Source: VFKU01 sp964620045 (GTDB taxonomy: Bacteria > Hydrogenedentota > Hydrogenedentia > Hydrogenedentales > GCA-2746185). From it: DNA of 64,000 bases. The DNA is taken from positions 62,001 through 126,000 of the forward strand of contig CAZUJL010000010.1 in NCBI GenBank assembly GCA_964620045.1, in the 5' to 3' direction. The notes below the pieces were generated by a model. It saw nothing but the letters and a program-made list of their open reading frames with translations, searched no databases and was not told the DNA's origin. The translations under genes and the position numbers were made by a program. Below are positions 15,597-23,103 of this stretch, one piece after another; position 1 is the first letter of the stretch; each line of letters opens with the position of its first letter.

Positions 15597-16955
15597 ATGG
15601 GTACAGCGATATTTACGGGGGTGACGGGTCTGCAAGCGTTCCAGCGCAAGCTGGATGTCATCGCCAACAACATCGCGAACGTGAACACGACCGCGTTCAA
15701 GGGCGCGCGCGTTTCGTTCGGCGATTTGTTCAGCCAGACGATTGAGGGTGCAGGCGCGCCGAGTGGTAACTTCGGCGGTACAAACCCGTCGCAGGTTGGC
15801 TTGGGCGTGAAGCTTATGTCGATCGACATCAACCACACGCAGGGTTCGCTCACACAGACCGGCGTGTCGTCGGATCTCGCGATCCAAGGTGCCGGGTTCT
15901 TCGTGCTCAGCGACGGGATCGGCCAGGTGTTCTCGCGCGACGGTTCGTTCTCGCTCAACGCGAACGGCCAGCTCGTGCACACGGCGACCGGCCTGTTCGT
16001 GCAGGGATTCCCGGCGGTGGACGGCGTGGTGGACACGCAGGCGCCGGTGGGCAACATCTCGGTGCCGCTCGGCGGTTCGTCGATCGTGCAAGCGACCAGC
16101 AGCACGACGCTGACGGGTAACCTGACGGCAAGCGCGACGGAGGGTGATCCGCTGGCCGTGCCGCCGATTCCGCCGACGACGGTGACACGCACGATTCGTG
16201 TGTTTGACTCGCTCGGCACGCCGCGCGACATCCTGTTGACATTCACGAAGATTGCACAGGTGGACGGTGATCCGGGCGCGGGCACGACGTTGTTCAACGC
16301 ATGGTCGGTGGATGCCACGTACAACGGCACTTCGGTGCTCAATGCGGGCACCAGCGGCGGCACACGCGGCGTGCTGCTGTATAACACGGACGGCTCGCTG
16401 AGCCAGTACGGGTTCGACGATGGCGCCGGGGAATTTCAGGGTCAGTTGGCGGCCGGCGAGCCGGTGATCTCCGTCGGCAACATCACGGGTGAAACATTGC
16501 CGGTGTTGCCGTTCGACTTCAACGTCGACTTCGACGGGATCAGCAATCTGGCGGGCCAGAGCGAAGTCAACAATCCGAACCAGGACGGTTTCCCGCTGGG
16601 TATCCTGGAGGCGTATAACATCGGTGAAAGCGGCATCGTGAACGGCGTCTACAGCAACGGCCTGACCCGCGTGTTGGGCCAGGTGGCGCTGGCGACGTTT
16701 GCGAACGTGGGTGGTCTGGAGCGATTGGGGGACAACCTCTTCCGCGTCAGCACGTCCACCGGCTTGCCGCAGATCGGCGCGGCGAACACGGGCAGCCGCG
16801 GGTCGATCAATGGCGGCGTGCTCGAAGGTTCGAACGTGGATCTGGGCACCGAATTTAGTAACATGATCATCACGCAGCGCGGGTTCCAGGCCAACGCGAG
16901 AACCATCACGACGGCCGACACGCTGCTGGGTGAAGCGGTGAATCTGGTCCGGTAA
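15597..16955 (+). CDS. flgE: flagellar hook protein FlgE
   Basis: 452 residues. The N-terminus has the axial-protein signature 'DVIANNIANVNTTAFKGARV', then 'TQTGVSSDLAIQGAGFFVL', a variable outer region, and the C-terminal 'EGSNVDLGTEFSNMIITQRG' and 'QANARTITTADTLLGEAVNL'. FlgE forms the hook. The ATG at 15597 is chosen because the axial N-terminus begins there and CGGAGGAAG precedes it; the frame is open about 120 bases further upstream. Last gene before a strong terminator. Confidence 0.96.
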   Translation: MGTAIFTGVTGLQAFQRKLDVIANNIANVNTTAFKGARVSFGDLFSQTIEGAGAPSGNFGGTNPSQVGLGVKLMSIDINHTQGSLTQTGVSSDLAIQGAGFFVLSDGIGQVFSRDGSFSLNANGQLVHTATGLFVQGFPAVDGVVDTQAPVGNISVPLGGSSIVQATSSTTLTGNLTASATEGDPLAVPPIPPTTVTRTIRVFDSLGTPRDILLTFTKIAQVDGDPGAGTTLFNAWSVDATYNGTSVLNAGTSGGTRGVLLYNTDGSLSQYGFDDGAGEFQGQLAAGEPVISVGNITGETLPVLPFDFNVDFDGISNLAGQSEVNNPNQDGFPLGILEAYNIGESGIVNGVYSNGLTRVLGQVALATFANVGGLERLGDNLFRVSTSTGLPQIGAANTGSRGSINGGVLEGSNVDLGTEFSNMIITQRGFQANARTITTADTLLGEAVNLVR

Positions 16956-16974
16956 TTTCGGATAGTGCATGAAC

Positions 16975-17010
16975 GGGGCTGGAGGGTCCGCACCCTCCAG
17001 CCCCTTTTTT
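16975..17010 (+). terminator. intrinsic terminator after flgE
   Basis: A perfect 13-bp stem (16975-16987 pairs with 16992-17004), a four-base loop CCGC and six T residues (17005-17010). It is a textbook rho-independent terminator, yet flbD begins only 18 bases later on the same strand, so downstream flagellar genes need readthrough or a promoter within this short stretch. Confidence 0.93.
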
Positions 17011-17027
17011 GTTGACGCGAGGCTTTT

Positions 17028-17222
17028 ATGATCCGATTGACGCGCTTGAACGGCCATGTGTTCATGCTGAATGCCGAGCTCATTCAGGAAATGGACGCCA
17101 ATCCCGACACAGTGCTGACGCTCGTGAACGGGCAGAAAATCATGGTGCGCGAGCCGGTGGATGAAATCCGGCAGGCGGTAATCGCGTACAAACACGAGGT
17201 GTTCAAGAAGGTCCTTGGGTAA
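17028..17222 (+). CDS. flbD: FlbD family flagellar protein
   Basis: 64 residues beginning 'MIRLTRLNGHVFMLNAELIQ' and containing 'GQKIMVREPVDEI', the conserved small FlbD/SwrD protein that follows flgE in many Gram-positive and spirochaete operons. In Bacillus, SwrD raises flagellar torque through the stator. This is not the Caulobacter regulator also named FlbD. A GAGG site lies seven bases before the ATG, directly after the terminator T-run. motA and motB, which often follow it, are absent. Confidence 0.92.
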   Translation: MIRLTRLNGHVFMLNAELIQEMDANPDTVLTLVNGQKIMVREPVDEIRQAVIAYKHEVFKKVLG

Positions 17223-17237
17223 CGCGCGGGATTTTGG

Positions 17238-17258
17238 CCGGAAATTGACAAATTCCGG
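17238..17258. promoter_or_regulatory. 21-bp palindrome between flbD and fliL
   Basis: CCGGAA at 17238-17243 and TTCCGG at 17253-17258 bracket a centre that also pairs (TTG/CAA), leaving one mismatched pair in 21 bases. It overlaps a TTGACA (17245-17250) whose -10 region is poor. It may be an operator for fliLNOP or a small RNA hairpin. Confidence 0.4.
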
Positions 17259-17323
17259 GGCATCCTGCGAAAATTGCTACATACGGGGAGTAAGCGCTCC
17301 GCCAGTCCGATTCGGGGGAATCC

Positions 17324-17884
17324 ATGGCTGACAAGAAAGAAAAGCCCGCTGCCGCTGCACCTGAAAAGGGTGGCGGGGGCATGGGCCGGTTGCTCATGAT
17401 GGCGGGCGTCGTGCTCGTCGCCGCCATTGGCGGTCTCGCGACGTACCTATTCGTGCTGGCGCCCGTGCTGAAGGATCCCGCCGCCGAGCATGGCGAAGAG
17501 CACGCTGCTGAACACGAAGACGAAGAACACGTTCCGCATCACCCGGAGAGCATCCAGCTTCCGACCGCCACGGTGAACGTGATGCGGGAAGGCGATGGCG
17601 CTTCGCCGTTGCTGCAGTTTGGCGTGACCATCGAGTGCAACGATGCGGCCACGGCCCATCTGGTTGAGGCACACAAGGCCCGCTTTATTGATATAATCAA
17701 CAAATTGCACGATTCGCGGACCCGCAAGGAGTTGGACGATACGCTGTTGATCAAGGAAAGCATTCAGCGTCAGGCCTTGCAAAAATCCAATGAACTGCTC
17801 AAAAAAATCCAAGATAAGCCGAAAGACAACATCCGGATCACCGCTGTGCTCCACTACGCATTCGTGGTGCAAGATCCGCTATAA
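17324..17884 (+). CDS. fliL: flagellar basal body-associated protein FliL
   Basis: 186 residues: a short cytoplasmic N-terminus, one membrane helix (about 22-45), a His/Glu-rich linker (about 50-75) and the periplasmic FliL domain with 'ARFIDIINKLHDSRTRKEL'. FliL supports the stator units around the rotor. The linker 'EHGEEHAAEHEDEEHVPHH' is unusually rich in His and Glu and could bind metal. Start chosen at the ATG after GGGGGAATCC. Confidence 0.9.
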   Translation: MADKKEKPAAAAPEKGGGGMGRLLMMAGVVLVAAIGGLATYLFVLAPVLKDPAAEHGEEHAAEHEDEEHVPHHPESIQLPTATVNVMREGDGASPLLQFGVTIECNDAATAHLVEAHKARFIDIINKLHDSRTRKELDDTLLIKESIQRQALQKSNELLKKIQDKPKDNIRITAVLHYAFVVQDPL

Positions 17885-17908
17885 CTCTGGGCGCTGAGGT
17901 GGCCCCGT

Positions 17909-18244
17909 ATGGCCGTTGAACACGTCGCTGCGCCCGACATCGAAGAACTGAGCGGCGGCACCGGCATGCCCGGTGTTCGGCTTGGGCTCGATGATCTCTA
18001 CCGCGTTTCCCTGAGCGTCACGGCCGAATTGGGCCGCGTGGACATGCGCGTGCGTGATATCCTCGCGCTGAAGGTCGGGTCGCTGGTGGTGCTTGATAAA
18101 TACGCCGGTCAGATGACCGATATTCTGGTGAACGATCTTCCAATGGCGCGTGGCGAAATCGTCGTGATTGGCGATTCGCTCAACGTGCGTATATCCGAGG
18201 CGGCGCCGGGCCAGAGCCAGCCCGCGGGAGAGCATCGTGCGTAG
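17909..18244 (+). CDS. fliN: flagellar motor switch protein FliN
   Basis: 111 residues made of a short leader and one SpoA (C-ring) domain: 'YRVSLSVTAELGRVDMRVRD', 'LKVGSLVVLDKYAGQMTDIL', 'ARGEIVVIGDSLNVRI'. FliN forms the lower C-ring and docks FliH. It follows fliL directly, where fliM would normally lie. It is far too short to be a FliM or a FliM-FliN fusion. Its stop overlaps the fliO GTG start. Confidence 0.93.
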   Translation: MAVEHVAAPDIEELSGGTGMPGVRLGLDDLYRVSLSVTAELGRVDMRVRDILALKVGSLVVLDKYAGQMTDILVNDLPMARGEIVVIGDSLNVRISEAAPGQSQPAGEHRA

Positions 18245-18929
18245 TTTGTTGTGTGTCGCGATCGTGGGCGCATTGTTTTTGGGGGCTCCTGTATTGGCGC
18301 AGGAGACTGCGCCTGAAACCGCGACAACGACTGTGCAGGCGCCGGCGGCGAGCGATCCGTTGTTGGATCAAATCGGCGAGAACATGGACGCCATCGACCG
18401 CAGCACCGCGGAACAAGCCGCGGACACCGCTGCGGGCCGTACGCCCGGTGGGCCGTCGATGGCGCCGAATTACACCCAGGGTCTGCTCGCGCTTGCGTTC
18501 GTCGTTGCGCTGATTCTTGTTGTGTATTGGGCCGCGCGGCGCTGGGGAAAGAATGTGCCGATGCTGGCGGGCGCTCATCTCGGCAAGGTGCTTGGCCGGG
18601 TCTATCTCGATCGCGGCACGGCGCTGCATTTCGTGCAGGTGGGGGAGAAGGTGCTGCTCGTCGGTGCGAACGCGAATTCGGTGTCGCTGCTGGGCGAGTT
18701 CTCGGCGGCCGTATTCAACGGAGACACATCGAAAGCGCCGATCGCGTCCATGGCGACTGTCCCGTTTAACCCGGATTCGTTCCTGGCGGAATTAAAGTCG
18801 CGCTCGGCACAGTTCGCGCCCGCCGAACGCGCGGCGCGCGCCGAAGAGGACGAGATCGCGTCGCTGCGTGGCGATATCCAGCGCCTGCAGCGCTATCTGC
18901 GCGAGGAAAACCGTGAGCATGAGGACTAG
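18237..18929 (+). CDS. fliO: flagellar biosynthetic protein FliO
   Basis: 230 residues: a signal peptide ('LLCVAIVGALFLGAPVLAQ'), a periplasmic linker, a membrane helix (about 82-100) followed by a cytoplasmic FliO domain with 'LGKVLGRVYLDRGTALHFVQ' and 'VLLVGANANSVSLLGEF', and a charged coiled-coil tail. FliO is a scaffold for assembly of the FliP export ring. The GTG at 18237 is chosen because the signal peptide begins there after GGGAGA, overlapping the fliN stop. Confidence 0.88.
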   Translation: MRSLLCVAIVGALFLGAPVLAQETAPETATTTVQAPAASDPLLDQIGENMDAIDRSTAEQAADTAAGRTPGGPSMAPNYTQGLLALAFVVALILVVYWAARRWGKNVPMLAGAHLGKVLGRVYLDRGTALHFVQVGEKVLLVGANANSVSLLGEFSAAVFNGDTSKAPIASMATVPFNPDSFLAELKSRSAQFAPAERAARAEEDEIASLRGDIQRLQRYLREENREHED

Positions 18930-19695
18930 GGCGCTGCGCCCACTCCTCGCGCTCGCGTTCGCGCTCGCCGGCCTCTCTGCCGCCGCCCAGGACACGCCCG
19001 ACACCAACCCGCTCGGCCAGAACATCGTCGACGCCTTCCGTCAGGCCGGCGAACCGGAGAACATTTCCACCTCGCTGTTGATCGTGTTTCTGCTCACGAT
19101 CCTGACACTGGCGCCCGCGATTCTGGTGATGACGACGTCGTTTACGCGCATCATCGTCGTGTTCGGGTTCCTGCGGCAGGCGATGGCGACACAGCAGTCG
19201 CCGCCGAACCAGGTGCTGATCGGCATCGCGCTGTTCCTGACCTTCTTCATCATGGCCCCCACGTACCAGCGGATGTACGACGACGCGATCCAGCCATACA
19301 TCAACGGCGATATCACGACGATGAACGAGGCGTATACGAAGGCGCTGGTGCCACTGCGCGAATTTATGTTCAAGCAGCTCGAGCGCAACCCGCGCGACAT
19401 CGCGCTGTTCATGCAGATCGCCAAGTTGCCGCGCCCGCAAACGCGCGAAGACGTGCCCACGACGGTGCTGGTGCCGGCCTTTATCTTGAACGAGATGCGC
19501 ATCGCGTTTCAGATCGGCTTCGTGATTTACATTCCCTTCCTGATCATCGACATGGTGGTGGCGAGTACGCTCATGGCCATGGGGATGATGATGCTGCCGC
19601 CGGTATTCGTGTCTCTGCCGTTTAAGATCGTGCTCTTTGTGCTGGCGGACGGCTGGATGTTGCTTATCGGCTCGCTGGTGCGAAGTTTCGGCTAA
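18913..19695 (+). CDS. fliP: flagellar export gate protein FliP
   Basis: 260 residues: a signal peptide (about 1-26) and four membrane helices, with family signatures 'MTTSFTRIIVVFGFLRQAM', 'QSPPNQVLIGIALFLTFFIM', 'VLVPAFILNEMRIAFQIGF' and 'MMMLPPVFVSLPFKIVLFVL'. FliP forms the core of the FliPQR export channel. The GTG at 18913 follows GAGGAAAA; an ATG six bases on is possible. Overlaps the end of fliO. The cluster stops here: fliQ, fliR, flhB and flhA are not present, and the next gene converges, overlapping by 32 bases. Confidence 0.95.
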   Translation: MSMRTRALRPLLALAFALAGLSAAAQDTPDTNPLGQNIVDAFRQAGEPENISTSLLIVFLLTILTLAPAILVMTTSFTRIIVVFGFLRQAMATQQSPPNQVLIGIALFLTFFIMAPTYQRMYDDAIQPYINGDITTMNEAYTKALVPLREFMFKQLERNPRDIALFMQIAKLPRPQTREDVPTTVLVPAFILNEMRIAFQIGFVIYIPFLIIDMVVASTLMAMGMMMLPPVFVSLPFKIVLFVLADGWMLLIGSLVRSFG

Positions 19696-20377
19696 GGGCG
19701 CCGCGCAGGACTTCGCAGAGCCGCGTCGATGCGGCGGCCGCCGTTCGCAACACATGTTCATGGGTAAGTTTCTGCGGTGTGCAGCAATTGTTCGTGATGC
19801 ACGAGATCGCCGCGGTGCGCAGGCCAAGTGCGCGGGCGCGTACAATCTCCGGGGCCGTGCTCATGCCAACCGCGCCGCTGCCGAGCGCGCGCAGGGCGTT
19901 GATCTCCGCGCGCGTCTCGTAGCACGGGCCGTGCACCCAGTGGTACGCGCCGCGCCACGCGCAGCCTTCCGGCACAAAATCCACGTCCAGCGCATCCGTG
20001 CGTTCCTTCCAGGCCCCGTGCGGCCATAGGCGGATCGCGTCCGCCGCCATCAGGTCGCCGGGTTCCATATCCGGCAACAGTCCGCCCGCGGCGTTAGTGA
20101 ACAAAATCGTGCGCGCGCCGAACTCGTGCAGCGCGGCGACCGGCGCGGTGGCTTCGGCGTAGCTCAGGCCTTCGTACAGATGGAGCCGGCCGACCTGCAA
20201 AATCATGCGGATATTTTCGCTGCGGCCGAATACGAATTTGCCCGAATGCCCCGCGATGCGCGCGGCGGGAAGTCCGGGGACTGACGCGAAATCCATTTCC
20301 TCGTCGACGGAATCCAACAGCGGCCGAAGATCCAGCCCCGAACCCGCCACGACGGCGACGGCAGGTTGCGCCGTCAT
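19664..20377 (-). CDS. purine-nucleoside phosphorylase (trimeric PNP family)
   Basis: 237 residues with family motifs 'AGSGLDL' (phosphate loop), 'GRLHLYEG', 'LFTNAAGGL', 'GPCYETRAEINAL' and 'GAVGMSTAPEIVRA'. It splits inosine, guanosine or their deoxy forms with phosphate to the base and (deoxy)ribose 1-phosphate; family members also include MTA phosphorylase. About 30 residues shorter than usual at the N-terminus but with no core element missing. The ATG overlaps the stop of the dGTPase-like gene, which can produce a purine deoxynucleoside, so the pair suggests a purine salvage route. Confidence 0.9.
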   Translation of the reverse strand: MTAQPAVAVVAGSGLDLRPLLDSVDEEMDFASVPGLPAARIAGHSGKFVFGRSENIRMILQVGRLHLYEGLSYAEATAPVAALHEFGARTILFTNAAGGLLPDMEPGDLMAADAIRLWPHGAWKERTDALDVDFVPEGCAWRGAYHWVHGPCYETRAEINALRALGSGAVGMSTAPEIVRARALGLRTAAISCITNNCCTPQKLTHEHVLRTAAAASTRLCEVLRGALSRNFAPASR

Positions 20378-21414
20378 GCCGGACCGGTCTCCGGGAAGAA
20401 GTGCTCGCGGTAGAGGCGCAGCGCGAAGGTGTCCGTCATGCCGGCGAGGTAGTCCGCCGCGCGGCGATCCAATGAATCGCTCGTGGTGGACGGCGGAAGA
20501 AGCTCGGGATGTTCGCGCAGGAATTGATACAGCTCGCGCATGATTTTCTTGGCGCGATCGATCTGCGCGTGGATGGCCGCGCTGGGATAGACCTCGGTAT
20601 ACAAATAATGACGCAGCGTGACGATCGCTTCGCGCACGTCTTCCACCACGCCGACTTCACCCGCGCCGCTGCCCTCGATCACGGCCGTCACCATGCGATC
20701 GATGCGCTCGGAGACCGTGCGCCCCACGACGGCCACGGCTTCCTGCGGCAGATCGCTTTCGCGGATCACGCCGGCGCGCAGCGCGTCGTCGATGTCGTGG
20801 CTCACGTACGCGATTGCGTCGCAGAGACTGACGACTTGCCCTTCCAGCGTCGCCGCGCGTGGGCCGGGCCGGTTGAGCAGCATGGCCTTGCCTACGGAGT
20901 GGTGGAGAATGCCGTCACGCACTTCGTGCGTGAGGTTGAGACCTTTTCCGCTGCGCCGCGTTTCAAGTTCGTCCACGACGCGCAGGCTTTGTTCGTAATG
21001 CCGGAATCCGCCGGGATGCAGTTCGTTTAGTACCGCTTCGCCCGCATGCCCGAACGGGGTATGGCCGAGATCATGCCCGAGCGCGATGGCCTCGGCGAGG
21101 TCCTCGTTCAGAAACAACGCGCGCGCGGCCGTGCGCGCAATCTGCGAGACCTCGAGCGTGTGGGTCATGCGCGTGCGGTAGTGATCGCCTTGCGGCGCGA
21201 GGAAGACCTGCGTCTTTCCTTTCAGCCGGCGAAAAGCCTTCGTGTGCAGAATGCGATCGCGGTCACGCTGGAACGCCGTGCGATACGCATGCTCGGTTTC
21301 GGGGCGCGCGCGGCCCTTTGAATCGGCGGAATGGCAGGCATAGGGCGCGAGATTACGCCGCTCCATGTCTTCCAGGGCCTCGCGAATCGTGCCGGTTTTT
21401 GGTCCCGCGCCCAC
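20374..21414 (-). CDS. dGTP triphosphohydrolase-like HD protein
   Basis: About 346 residues with the HD motifs of the dGTPase family: 'RLKGKTQVFLAPQGDHYRTR', 'THTLEVSQIARTAAR' (His), 'AIALGHDLGHTPFGHAGE' (HD pair) and 'SLCDAIAYVSHDIDDAL' (distal Asp). It hydrolyses dNTPs to deoxynucleoside and triphosphate, or is a related HD hydrolase. The GTG at 21414 is chosen from a GGGGAA site and the family N-terminus 'LAPYACHS'; the frame is open further upstream. Translationally coupled to the PNP gene. Confidence 0.9.
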   Translation of the reverse strand: MGAGPKTGTIREALEDMERRNLAPYACHSADSKGRARPETEHAYRTAFQRDRDRILHTKAFRRLKGKTQVFLAPQGDHYRTRMTHTLEVSQIARTAARALFLNEDLAEAIALGHDLGHTPFGHAGEAVLNELHPGGFRHYEQSLRVVDELETRRSGKGLNLTHEVRDGILHHSVGKAMLLNRPGPRAATLEGQVVSLCDAIAYVSHDIDDALRAGVIRESDLPQEAVAVVGRTVSERIDRMVTAVIEGSGAGEVGVVEDVREAIVTLRHYLYTEVYPSAAIHAQIDRAKKIMRELYQFLREHPELLPPSTTSDSLDRRAADYLAGMTDTFALRLYREHFFPETGPA

Positions 21415-21590
21415 GCTGTTTTGTTCCCCGATCCTTAATATTCTGGCAATTTGGGCTATATTTCGGCGAATACGCCGCGCCCAAACGGCGTCTAGTATGT
21501 GATGAATTGTGTCCAGTTTACGCGGCAGGCGTAACCAATGTAAAAACCGCCGCCACTGGATCAGCAATAGTGCGCTCGGAGGGATTGACG

Positions 21591-22340
21591 ATGCGAAGCA
21601 AGCTGGCGGTTTCGATTCTGGGCGCGGCGCTGTGTGCGGGCGTCGCGTTTGCGCAAGCTCCCGAAGAAATGGAAATGGATGCGGCTGCGCCCGCCGCCGA
21701 CGCGCGGCCGAATCGCCCCGAAGATGGATTGCGGCGCGCGGACACGAACAAAGACGGCAAGGTTTCCTTTGAAGAATTACACGCGGTGCGTCCGGAGTCC
21801 ACGCCGGAACGTTTCAAGACTTTAGACACGAACGGCGACGGCTTCCTTGGGCCCGAAGATCGTCCGGCCGGTGATCGCGGAAAGGCAAAGAAGGCGGCCG
21901 CTGCGGAAGGTGAAGGCCGCCGCGAAGTGATGCAGATGTTGATGAAGGCCGATGCGAACCAGGACGGCAAGACGAGCTATGCCGAAGTGGCCGCGGCAAA
22001 ACCAGGCTACGCCAAAGCGGATTTCGATCGCGTCGATCGCGACAAGGACGGATTTATTAGTGCCGCCGACATGCCGCGCACACCGCAGGCGACTGATCGT
22101 CCGAAAAAACCGGGTGGTGACGCGGCCGCCGGTGCGCGTGCCGCAAAGCTGACGCCGGAGCAACGCGAGAAACTGCGCGCACGCCTGCAAAATGCCGATA
22201 CGAATGCCGACGGATACGTGAGCCGCGAGGAAGCGCGCACGGGCCTGCCGAATGTAACCGACGAGCGGTTCAAGGCGATGGACCACAACGGTGATGGAAA
22301 AATAGGGCCGGAAGACGCGCCCGCCGGGACGCCGAAATAA
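21591..22340 (+). CDS. secreted EF-hand protein with six calcium loops
   Basis: 249 residues: a signal peptide ('AVSILGAALCAGVAFAQ') and six EF-hand loops in three pairs: DTNKDGKVSFEE, DTNGDGFLGPED, DANQDGKTSYAE, DRDKDGFISAAD, DTNADGYVSREE and DHNGDGKIGPED. All keep the 1-3-5 Asp/Asn ligands and the invariant Gly; some lack the usual position-12 Glu. Between pairs lie Lys/Ala/Pro-rich linkers. Probably a periplasmic calcium buffer or sensor. The ATG follows CGGAGGGATTGACG. It ends directly at the first arm of an inverted-repeat element. Confidence 0.85.
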   Translation: MRSKLAVSILGAALCAGVAFAQAPEEMEMDAAAPAADARPNRPEDGLRRADTNKDGKVSFEELHAVRPESTPERFKTLDTNGDGFLGPEDRPAGDRGKAKKAAAAEGEGRREVMQMLMKADANQDGKTSYAEVAAAKPGYAKADFDRVDRDKDGFISAADMPRTPQATDRPKKPGGDAAAGARAAKLTPEQREKLRARLQNADTNADGYVSREEARTGLPNVTDERFKAMDHNGDGKIGPEDAPAGTPK

Positions 22341-22515
22341 GGGACTGACTGCGAGTTCCGGCGTTTGGGAACTCGTAGTCTGTCCCGTGTCTGCCGCACA
22401 CGGGCCGGGGACAGACTACGAATTCCGATCGCGGGAGGCGTGGTAGGTTCTTAAAGAGGACAGGTTGTTCCGGTGGTGACGAGGCATCGCTCCGGACGAA
22501 TTCGCAGTCAGTCCC
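22341..22515. repeat. nested inverted-repeat element, four copies of a 19-bp unit
   Basis: Four related arms alternate in direction: GGGACTGACTGCGAGTTCC (22341-22359), GGAACTCGTAGTCTGTCCC (22368-22386), GGGACAGACTACGAATTCC (22408-22426) and GAATTCGCAGTCAGTCCC (22498-22515). The central pair brackets CCCGTGT/ACACGGG (22384-22404). It fills the gap between the EF-hand gene and convergent coaE and supplies the coaE stop codon. The layout is that of a REP/BIME or MITE-like palindromic element, and it may also serve as a bidirectional terminator. Confidence 0.75.
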
Positions 22516-23101
22516 CTAGTTCCTGCGCCACGCGTGTTACTTGCGCGCGTAGATGATCCAGCCCGGCGTCGTTCTGAATAATCCATTTCGCCAGTGCGGC
22601 CTTTTTCTCAGGCGGTGTCTGTGCCGCGATGCGCGCGCGGGCTTCTGCTTCGGCCATCCCGCGTTTTTCGATGAGCCGTTGCACGCGCGTTTCCACCGGG
22701 CAATCGACCAGAATTAGCCCGGACATCCACTCTGGCACGCGGCCATCTTCAGCGTGCAACGCCGCCTCAATGATCGCAGCGGGATGATTCGCCTGCGCCA
22801 GTTCCGCGGTGCGCCGCGCGATTTCGGCGCGCACGGCGGGATGCACCAGGCCATTGAGCGTATGCAGCGCTTCGCGATCGTTAAACACGATTTCGGCCAG
22901 CTTCTTCCGATTCACTTTGCCGTCGGTCAGGATGGTTTCGCCGAAATGATCGATCACGGCACGTTCGGCCACGCCGCCGGGTTCAGTGGCTTCCTGGCCG
23001 ATGCGATCGGCGTCGACAATCGGAACGCCAAGTTCAGCGAACATGCGCGCGGCTTCGGATTTTCCCGCGCCGATGCCGCCGGTGAGCCCATAGACGTTCA
23101 T
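22508..23101 (-). CDS. coaE: dephospho-CoA kinase
   Basis: 197 residues with P-loop 'GLTGGIGAGKS' at the N-terminus, 'VDADRIGQEATEPG' (substrate and catalytic Asp region) and 'LILVDCPVETRVQRLIEKRG' (lid). It phosphorylates dephospho-CoA, the last step of CoA synthesis. It begins two bases after the GH116 gene stop and is the last gene of the minus-strand operon. Its final codons 'GD stop' lie inside the inverted-repeat element, so the repeat forms the gene's 3' end. Confidence 0.95.
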   Translation of the reverse strand: MNVYGLTGGIGAGKSEAARMFAELGVPIVDADRIGQEATEPGGVAERAVIDHFGETILTDGKVNRKKLAEIVFNDREALHTLNGLVHPAVRAEIARRTAELAQANHPAAIIEAALHAEDGRVPEWMSGLILVDCPVETRVQRLIEKRGMAEAEARARIAAQTPPEKKAALAKWIIQNDAGLDHLRAQVTRVAQELGD

Positions 23102-23103
23102 CG

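Noticed and set aside
17245..17273. TTGACA-based sigma-70 promoter for fliL
   Set aside because: The -10 region (CGAAAA) is poor; the palindrome overlapping it is the more solid signal.
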